Assembly (NCBI GenBank): GCA_946887385.1
Contig: CAMPKU010000016.1
Span: 1 to 28,950 of the forward strand
DNA length: 28,950 nt
Origin: an uncultured Gammaproteobacteria bacterium
GTDB taxonomy: Bacteria > Pseudomonadota > Gammaproteobacteria > Rariloculales > Rariloculaceae
Direction: 5' to 3'
A model generated the notes under the pieces. It was given only the letters and a program-made list of their open reading frames with translations. It was not told the DNA's origin and ran no database searches. The position numbers were made by a program, and so were the translations under genes. This document shows, piece after piece, positions 23,862-28,950 of the stretch. Positions within the stretch are counted from its first letter, which is position 1, and each line of letters opens with the position of its first letter.

Positions 23862-24731
23862 TCAACCGGCCGGCGCTTCGTCGACGACCGTGTTGCGCAG
23901 CGTACCGATTTGCGGCACGTGAACTTCGACGATGTCGCCGCCGCGCAAGTACTTGGGGGGATCGAAGCGCGCGCCGGCGCCCGTCGGCGTGCCCGTGGCG
24001 ATCAAGTCGCCGGGCAGCAAGCGCATGAAGCTCGATAGATACTCGATGAGCCGCGCAAACGGAAAGATCAGATTCGCTGTGGTGTCGTCCTGGCGCAGCT
24101 CGGAGTTGACGCGCGTCATGAGGTGCAGCTCTGCGTCCGGCTGAAGGTCGTCGGCTGTGACGAGCCAGGGGCCCAAGCTGCCCGAGCGCTCGAAGTTCTT
24201 ACCGGGCGTGACGTTGAACTTCGAGTGCCGCAGCCAGTCGCGCACGGAGCCCTCGTTCATCAGAGTAAGGCCCGCCACGTGCTGCCACGCGTCGGCGGCC
24301 CGAATGCGCCGGCCCTCTTTGCCGATCACGAGCACGATCTCGCCCTCGTAGTCGAGCTGCTGCGACTCGGGCGGCTTCACGATCGGCTCGAGATGGCCCA
24401 CCAGGCTGCCGGGTGTGCGCATGAACACGCTCGGGTACTGCGGCGCCTCGACGCCGTCTTTGTACTCGGCGTTGCGGTCGCGATAGTTGATGCCGATGCA
24501 AATGATCTTCTCGGGGTCCGGCACCGTGGGCCGATAGCGGATCTCGTCGAGCGCGATCGTCGGCTTGCTCGCAAGGCCGAGCGCCGCCGCACGATGCAGC
24601 TCGCCGCCGCGTAACACCGCGCCGAGCGTGGGGTACTGCTCGCCGAGCAGCCGGCCCAAGTCCACGATGCCGTCGCCGCTCACGGCGCCGTAGCTCGAGT
24701 AGTCGCCCACCGCAAAGCTCAAGAGGCGCAT
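23862..24731 (-). CDS. fumarylacetoacetate hydrolase (FAH) family enzyme, possible HpaG-type decarboxylase/isomerase
   Basis: A 289-residue FAH-fold enzyme. Substrate and metal region: GINYRDRNAEY near 80-90, DYEGEIVLVIGK with ligands Glu129 and Glu131, then MNEGSVRDW, where Glu160 takes the place of the usual Asp metal ligand. The C-terminal GDLIATGTPTG motif is typical. In homoprotocatechuate breakdown, FAH-fold enzymes remove CO2 and isomerise the ring-cleavage product (HpaG) or hydrate a dienoate. The cluster context supports one of these roles, but the exact reaction cannot be read. The gene follows the DapA-family gene after six bases and is translated from ATG. Confidence 0.85.
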   Translation of the reverse strand: MRLLSFAVGDYSSYGAVSGDGIVDLGRLLGEQYPTLGAVLRGGELHRAAALGLASKPTIALDEIRYRPTVPDPEKIICIGINYRDRNAEYKDGVEAPQYPSVFMRTPGSLVGHLEPIVKPPESQQLDYEGEIVLVIGKEGRRIRAADAWQHVAGLTLMNEGSVRDWLRHSKFNVTPGKNFERSGSLGPWLVTADDLQPDAELHLMTRVNSELRQDDTTANLIFPFARLIEYLSSFMRLLPGDLIATGTPTGAGARFDPPKYLRGGDIVEVHVPQIGTLRNTVVDEAPAG

Positions 24732-24737
24732 GGAGCG

Positions 24738-25640
24738 CTACAAGCCCGCTCGTTCGAGCACGCCGTCGAGCTTGACCGCAAGCTCCGGCGTGGCGCTCAT
24801 CATCGGCAGCCTATGCTCGTTGTGGGCCAGCAGGCCGAGCTTCTTCATCATGTATTTGATCGGGATGGGGTTCGTGTCGAAGAACACGGCTTTGTTGATC
24901 TCGAGCAGTTGCTCGTGCAGCCGCCGGCCCGTCGGCAGGTCGCCCGCGGTGACGGCCTCGCACATGTCGGCCAGCACCTTCGGCCGCAGGTTGCCGACGG
25001 CGTTCATGAGGCCGCACGCGCCGATGGCCAGCATCGGGAAGCTGAGCTCCTCGAGCCCCACGAACACTTTGAAATCGCGGCCGAACGCATCCAGGCACTC
25101 GGAAACGAAGCCGAGATCGTTGACGGCCTGCTTGATGCCTACGAAGTGCGGTGACCGTTCTTTCACGGCCTTCAGCGTCTCGAGCGTGACGCCGACGGCC
25201 GTGCGGCCGGGGATGTGGTAGATCATCCAGGGCACGTCGTGCCCTTGCGCAAGCTCCGAGTAATACGCGACGAGCCCGCGCTGCGGCGGGCGGATGTAGT
25301 ACGGCGTCACGATCAACAGCGCGTCGGCCCCGGCCGCGAGCGCGTGCTCCGTGAGCACGCGGCTTTCGGCGAGCGATTGCGAGCCCGTGGCGGCAACGAT
25401 GGGCACGCGGCCGGCCGCTGTGCGCACGGCCAGCGTGACGAGCCGATTGCGCTCCTCGATCGTCAACGTCGACGGCTCGGCCGTCGTGCCGTTGACGAGG
25501 ATGCCGTGCGAGCCTTGCTCGATCTGAAACGCCACGAGCTCGGCATAGCGGTCGTAGTCGACGGCGCCCTGCGTGAACGGTGTGATGAGCGGAGGAATCG
25601 AGCCGCGCAGCGCGGCGAGAGCTGGTTTACGTTGCGGCAT
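24738..25640 (-). CDS. DapA/N-acetylneuraminate lyase family class I aldolase
   Basis: A 300-residue TIM-barrel aldolase. Schiff-base Lys170 is in FVGIKQA, catalytic Tyr142 is in MIYHIPGRT, and the keto-acid carboxylate loop is NGTTAE (residues 50-55). These support a pyruvate-type Schiff-base mechanism. Real dihydrodipicolinate synthase genes are rarely inside catabolic operons, so this is more likely a catabolic lyase or hydratase. It might perform the last retro-aldol step that HpaI carries out elsewhere. I chose the ATG at 25640; the frame is open to a TTG at 25703, but that would overlap the control region and add 21 residues not typical of the family. An AGGA lies almost directly before the ATG, so the ribosome binding site is poor. 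Confidence 0.85.
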   Translation of the reverse strand: MPQRKPALAALRGSIPPLITPFTQGAVDYDRYAELVAFQIEQGSHGILVNGTTAEPSTLTIEERNRLVTLAVRTAAGRVPIVAATGSQSLAESRVLTEHALAAGADALLIVTPYYIRPPQRGLVAYYSELAQGHDVPWMIYHIPGRTAVGVTLETLKAVKERSPHFVGIKQAVNDLGFVSECLDAFGRDFKVFVGLEELSFPMLAIGACGLMNAVGNLRPKVLADMCEAVTAGDLPTGRRLHEQLLEINKAVFFDTNPIPIKYMMKKLGLLAHNEHRLPMMSATPELAVKLDGVLERAGL

Positions 25641-25678
25641 TCCTGTCTCGACGAAACGACGGACTCGCAAACGTGCGA

Positions 25679-25705
25679 AATTGACAGTCGTCGCGGGCGT
25701 CAATT
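25679..25705. promoter_or_regulatory. inverted repeat in the divergent control region, candidate operator
   Basis: AATTGAC (25679-25685) and GTCAATT (25699-25705) are perfect 7-base inverted arms with 13 bases between them and 20 bases between centres, so a dimer could bind both from one face of the helix. The element lies between the two arms of the degradation cluster and overlaps the -35-like box of the plus arm. No regulator gene of this cluster is in the window. Confidence 0.45.
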
Positions 25706-25710
25706 ACCGT
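25681..25710 (+). promoter_or_regulatory. putative promoter of the plus-strand degradation genes
   Basis: TTGACA (25681-25686) is a consensus -35 box, and TACCGT (25705-25710) after 18 bases keeps the key T, A and final T of a -10 box. The start would be near 25717, about 40 bases before the first gene. Its -35 box lies inside the left arm of the inverted repeat, which suggests repression or activation at this site. Confidence 0.38.
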
Positions 25711-25755
25711 GTCGAATCGTCTTCGAGTGTACGTTAAGCCGCAGCGGGATTCACC

Positions 25756-26154
25756 TTGCCGCATCTGATCGTCGAGTACTCCGCGAACATCGAGGATCAG
25801 ATTGCGCTCGACGCGCTGCTCGACAAGCTTCACGCGTGCGCGCTCGGCACCGGCGTCTTTCCGCTCGGGGGGCTGCGTGTGCGCGCGCACCGTGCCGACG
25901 CGTACCGCATCGCCGACCGGGCGCCCGACAACGGTTTCGTGCACGTGACGGCGCTGATCGGCCATGGGCGGCCGCTCGACGTGCAGCAGCGCGCGGCCGA
26001 GCAGTTGTTCGCGGAGCTCACCAACCACCTGGCGCCGCTGTATGACAGAAGTCCGCTCGCGATCTCGCTGAACGTGCAGGAGTTTCATCCCGTGCTGAAT
26101 TTCAAGAAGAACAACTTGCACGAGCACGTGAAGCGGCGCGGCAGCCCGCCATGA
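25756..26154 (+). CDS. hpaF: 5-carboxymethyl-2-hydroxymuconate isomerase (CHMI)
   Basis: A 132-residue protein of the tautomerase superfamily, near the usual 126 residues of CHMI. It begins MPHLIVEYS: after removal of Met, Pro1 is the catalytic base of this superfamily. This fixes the start at TTG 25756, because any other start would not expose Pro1. CHMI shifts a double bond in the product of homoprotocatechuate ring cleavage and dehydrogenation. The stop overlaps the dehydrogenase ATG (ATGA), as expected for pathway genes. The ribosome binding site is weak (CGGGAT), and with the TTG start it may keep expression low. Confidence 0.85.
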   Translation: MPHLIVEYSANIEDQIALDALLDKLHACALGTGVFPLGGLRVRAHRADAYRIADRAPDNGFVHVTALIGHGRPLDVQQRAAEQLFAELTNHLAPLYDRSPLAISLNVQEFHPVLNFKKNNLHEHVKRRGSPP

Positions 26155-27671
26155 GCTCCGCATCGTCGTTCGAGAGCAACGCGGCGAAGGCCGAGCGGTA
26201 TCTCGAGCGCTATCGACAAGGCGGCGTGCACAACTTCGTCGATGGCGCCGAACGGCCGGCGCAGTCCGGCAAGACGTTCGAAACGCGCTCGCCGATCGAC
26301 GGCGGGCTGCTGGCCGCCGTGGCCGAGAGCGACGCGGCCGACGTTGCGGCCGCGGCGGAAGCCGCGCAGCGTGCGTTCCCGAAGTGGCGCGACCTGCCGG
26401 GCGGCGAGCGCCGCGAGCACCTGCACGCGATTGCGGATGCGATCGAAGCGCGTGCGGAGGAGATCGCGCTGCTCGAGTCCCTCGACACCGGCCAGCCGAT
26501 CCGATTCATGGCGGCGGCTGCGAAGCGCGGCGCCGAGAACTTCCGCTTTTTCGCCGACAAAGCCCCCGAAGCCGACCGCGGCCTGTCGCTGCCGGCGCGC
26601 GAGCACGTGAACTACACGCTGCGCTCGCCCGTGGGCCCCGTGGCGGCCATCACGCCGTGGAACACGCCGTTCATGCTCTCGACGTGGAAGATTGCGCCCG
26701 CGCTCGCGGCCGGCTGCACGGTGGTGCACAAGCCGGCGGAGTGGAGCCCGATCACCGCGGCGTTGCTCGCCGAGATCGCCGCCTCGGCCGGGCTGCCGGC
26801 CGGCGTGCTGAACACCGTGCATGGTTTCGGTGAGACGGCGGGCAAGGCTGCCACCGAGTACCCGAGCATCCGCGCCGTCGCGTTCGTCGGCGAGTCCGCC
26901 ACGGGCAGCGCGATCATGGCGCAGGCCGCTCCCACGCTGAAGCGCCTGCATTTCGAGCTCGGCGGCAAGAATCCCGTCGTCGTGTTCGACGACGCCGATC
27001 TCGACCGTGCGCTCGACGCCGTCGTGTTCATGATCTACAGCTTGAACGGCGAACGCTGCACGTCGTCGAGCCGGCTGCTCGTGCAGCAATCGATCGAGCG
27101 CGAGCTCACGGAACGGGTCGTAGCGCGCGTGCGCAACCTCAAGGTGGGCCATCCCCTCGATCCTGCGACGGAGGTAGGGCCGTTGATCCATCCGCAGCAT
27201 GTGGCGAAAGTGCGCGGCTTCTTCGATCTGGCGCGGCGCGAGCGCGTGGCGATACCGGTCGGCGGCGATGCCGCCGCGCAAGGCGGCAACTACGTGCAGC
27301 CCACGGTGTTCGCCGGAGCGCACAACTCCATGCGCGTGGCGCAGGAAGAGATTTTCGGCCCGGTGCTCACGGTGATTCCGTTCGCCGACGAGCAGGAAGC
27401 GCTCGCGCTCGCCAACGATGTGCGCTACGGCTTGGCCGCCTATCTGTGGACCAACGACGTGGGGCGCGCACACCGGTTTGCGCGCGGCCTCGAGGCCGGC
27501 ATGGTGTGGGTGAACTCGGAGAACAATCGGCACTTGCCCACGCCGTTCGGCGGCATGAAAGCGAGCGGCATGGGCCGCGACGGCGGCGATTACAGCTTCG
27601 ACTTCTACATGGAAACGAAGAACGTGTGCGTCGCCCACGGCACGCACCGCATCCCGTCGCTGGGCCGCTGA
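26151..27671 (+). CDS. hpaE: aldehyde dehydrogenase, probable 5-carboxymethyl-2-hydroxymuconate semialdehyde dehydrogenase
   Basis: A 506-residue NAD(P)-dependent aldehyde dehydrogenase. Catalytic Glu269 is in FELGGKNP and nucleophile Cys303 is in NGERCTSSS, 34 residues apart as in the family. The cofactor-binding PWNTPF motif and the C-terminal GGMKASGMGRDGG are present. The family has many substrates, so the assignment rests on context. The gene is coupled to CHMI, which acts on the next intermediate, and is followed by the ring-cleavage dioxygenase. It would oxidise the semialdehyde made by ring cleavage to the dicarboxylic acid. A 2-hydroxymuconic semialdehyde dehydrogenase is the main alternative. 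Confidence 0.85.
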   Translation: MSSASSFESNAAKAERYLERYRQGGVHNFVDGAERPAQSGKTFETRSPIDGGLLAAVAESDAADVAAAAEAAQRAFPKWRDLPGGERREHLHAIADAIEARAEEIALLESLDTGQPIRFMAAAAKRGAENFRFFADKAPEADRGLSLPAREHVNYTLRSPVGPVAAITPWNTPFMLSTWKIAPALAAGCTVVHKPAEWSPITAALLAEIAASAGLPAGVLNTVHGFGETAGKAATEYPSIRAVAFVGESATGSAIMAQAAPTLKRLHFELGGKNPVVVFDDADLDRALDAVVFMIYSLNGERCTSSSRLLVQQSIERELTERVVARVRNLKVGHPLDPATEVGPLIHPQHVAKVRGFFDLARRERVAIPVGGDAAAQGGNYVQPTVFAGAHNSMRVAQEEIFGPVLTVIPFADEQEALALANDVRYGLAAYLWTNDVGRAHRFARGLEAGMVWVNSENNRHLPTPFGGMKASGMGRDGGDYSFDFYMETKNVCVAHGTHRIPSLGR

Positions 27672-27678
27672 GCGTGCG

Positions 27679-27990
27679 ATGAGTCTCTACTACGTGCAGA
27701 AGCTGCTGTATCAGCTCAATCGCGACCCCGGCGTCCGCAAGCGTTTCCAAGCCGACAAAGCCGGCCTGCTCGACGAGTACGAGCTGTCGGCCGAGGAGCG
27801 CACGGCCCTCGAGACCGGCGACGTGGGCTTGCTGTACGTGATGGGCGTGAACGGCCAGATCCTCATGCACTATGCCGCGCTGCTCGGCCAGCCGTGGGAC
27901 GTCTACATCAACGCCATGCGCGAGGGCGTACGCCGGCACGGCCCTGTGCGCGCGGGGCTCTACAGCATGCTGAAGGACCGTGAGCGATGA
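27679..27990 (+). CDS. LigA-like alpha subunit of a type II (LigAB) extradiol dioxygenase
   Basis: A 103-residue, mostly helical protein with the LigA/protocatechuate 4,5-dioxygenase alpha-chain pattern: FQADKAGLLDEYELSAEE, then DVGLLYVMGVNGQILMHYAALLG. In LigAB enzymes this chain caps the active site of the beta chain and has no metal of its own. The ATG follows the dehydrogenase stop after seven bases, and the stop overlaps the beta-chain ATG (ATGA), so the two subunits should be made in equal amount. Confidence 0.85.
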   Translation: MSLYYVQKLLYQLNRDPGVRKRFQADKAGLLDEYELSAEERTALETGDVGLLYVMGVNGQILMHYAALLGQPWDVYINAMREGVRRHGPVRAGLYSMLKDRER

Positions 27991-28808
27991 GCCTGGTGTT
28001 CGCCGGCGTCTGCAGCCATGCGCCCGGCATCACGGGACGCGCGGCCCGCGCCGAGCCGGGCGTGCGCGATGAGTTCTACGCCAAGCTCGGCGAGCTGCGC
28101 GAGCGCCTCGAGGCGGCGAAGCCCGACGCGCTGATCGTCGTGGCCGCGGAGCACTTCGCCAATTTCTTCATGAACAACATGCCGGCCTATTGCGTGGGCA
28201 TGGCCGACTTCTACGAAGGCCCCATCGAGGACGAAGCGTGGCTCGCCATCGCGCGACGGCGCGTGCCCGGCAACGCGGCGCTGTCGCGGCGCATGATCGA
28301 AGCGCTGCTCGAGACCATCGACGTGGCCTACGCCGAGGAGTGGAAATTCGACCACGGCATCATGGTGCCGCTGCACTTCCTCACGCCGCGCTACGACGTG
28401 CCCGTGCTCCCCGTGAACGTGAACTGCCAGGGCCCGCCGCTCACGCCGCTGAAGCGCGCCTACGAGTTCGGCCGCGCGCTGCGCCGCGCGTGCGACGCGC
28501 AGCCCGAGCGCATCGCGCTCGTCGGCACGGGCGGCATCTCGCATTGGCCGGCCACGCCGGACTCCGGCACGATCAACGAGGCCTGGGACCGCGAGTTCCT
28601 GCGCCGTTTTCTCGCGAACGATCGCGAGGCGCTCACGTCGTACAGCGACGAGGAGACGCTGCGCGACGCGGGGCAGGGCGGCTTCGAGATCCGCACGTTC
28701 CTCACCGTCGCCGGCGCCACCGAAGGCGCGACCGGCGAGCTACTCTTCTACGCCCCGATCCCGATCTTCGCCGTCGGCTGCACGGCGGCGACGATGACTG
28801 TGAAGTAG
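27987..28808 (+). CDS. LigB-like catalytic subunit of an extradiol ring-cleavage dioxygenase
   Basis: A 273-residue non-heme iron(II) dioxygenase of the LigB superfamily. The expected iron ligands are present: His11 in CSHAPG, His56 in AEHFANF and Glu234 in FEIRTF. His186 in GGISHWP matches the catalytic base of LigB (His195), and His123 is in DHGIMVPL. It opens catecholic rings next to the hydroxyls using O2. With CHMI and the semialdehyde dehydrogenase in the same operon, 3,4-dihydroxyphenylacetate is the most likely substrate, but a separate LigA partner is more typical of protocatechuate or gallate enzymes. The substrate is therefore inference. Confidence 0.88.
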   Translation: MSLVFAGVCSHAPGITGRAARAEPGVRDEFYAKLGELRERLEAAKPDALIVVAAEHFANFFMNNMPAYCVGMADFYEGPIEDEAWLAIARRRVPGNAALSRRMIEALLETIDVAYAEEWKFDHGIMVPLHFLTPRYDVPVLPVNVNCQGPPLTPLKRAYEFGRALRRACDAQPERIALVGTGGISHWPATPDSGTINEAWDREFLRRFLANDREALTSYSDEETLRDAGQGGFEIRTFLTVAGATEGATGELLFYAPIPIFAVGCTAATMTVK

Positions 28809-28860
28809 CACCACCACGCGCAACAGCGAGGGAAGCAGTCTCGAAAGGGGGCTCTCCGGG

Positions 28861-28887
28861 GCGCGCGCGCGCCGGACGCGCGCGCGC
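28861..28887 (+). terminator. GC-rich hairpin downstream of the dioxygenase operon, possible terminator
   Basis: Eleven bases of alternating GC (28861-28871) can pair with 28877-28887 around a CCGGA loop, 53 bases after the last stop codon. The stem is strong, but no T-run follows, so it would be an incomplete intrinsic terminator or simply a low-complexity stretch. The 142 bases after 28808 hold no gene that I can see. Confidence 0.3.
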
Positions 28888-28950
28888 GGGCGTTCAGGGA
28901 CTGTGGCGTATAAAAAAATACCAGCCCCCCAGACAGGCAGAAAACTGGGT

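Noticed and set aside
24738..25640. Biosynthetic dapA for lysine and cell-wall synthesis
   Set aside because: The context is catabolic and the keto-acid loop deviates from the usual GTTGE; the biosynthetic role cannot be excluded but is less likely.
1..28950. Defence system, prophage, insertion sequence, CRISPR or tRNA genes
   Set aside because: No recognisable nuclease, integrase, transposase, direct-repeat array or tRNA fold was seen on reading both strands.

Overview
This window is GC-rich (roughly two thirds G+C by eye) and densely coded, with many 1-4 base gene overlaps. The gene repertoire (SrkA-type kinase, lipoprotein signals, HAE1-type RND pump, LigAB-type dioxygenase, Tat-exported molybdenum enzyme) points to a Gram-negative proteobacterium, probably a gammaproteobacterium of the Steroidobacter/Nevskia/Woeseia kind or an uncultured relative. 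That placement is inference; no rRNA or marker gene is present. I saw no tRNA, rRNA, CRISPR array, transposase or prophage gene.

Layout. 1-1400: the tail of an upstream gene, a small two-helix membrane protein and a secreted protein of unknown function. 1425-4333 (minus): a two-gene M16 peptidase pair, one subunit with the zinc site and one lipoprotein subunit without it. 4423-6302: a 6PGDH-like dehydrogenase coupled to srkA. 6390-7320: a PadR regulator overlapping a small membrane protein, with a promoter and a palindrome at the start codon. 7330-8246 (minus): a secreted cysteine-containing protein and a four-helix membrane protein. 8369-11106: a tandem cupin and a secreted S9 prolyl-oligopeptidase-family enzyme. 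11103-11582 (minus): an unknown membrane-anchored protein.

11683-17732 is the most interesting block. It encodes a three-subunit molybdenum hydroxylase resembling periplasmic aldehyde oxidoreductase PaoABC. The 2Fe-2S subunit carries both a twin-arginine motif and a lipobox. It is followed by a 50-residue membrane peptide, a cytochrome b561-type protein, an unknown helical protein and a lipoprotein cytochrome c. I read this as a membrane-tethered periplasmic oxidase that passes electrons to the respiratory chain; the substrate is unknown.

17746-18672 (minus) is an HtrA-like protein with a PDZ domain that has lost two of its three catalytic residues. 18883-23134 is an RND efflux pump (adaptor and permease) behind a nested inverted repeat. 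23163-23846 (minus) is a YugP-like zinc metallopeptidase.

23862-28808 is a divergent aromatic meta-cleavage cluster. The plus arm holds a CHM isomerase, a semialdehyde dehydrogenase and both subunits of a LigAB-type extradiol dioxygenase. The minus arm holds a FAH-family enzyme and a DapA-family lyase. The set matches most of the homoprotocatechuate route, with a LigAB dioxygenase and possibly a DapA-type aldolase in unusual positions. The two arms face each other over an inverted repeat, AATTGAC-N13-GTCAATT, that overlaps a -35-like box. The last 140 bases hold no gene and change composition sharply near the window end.
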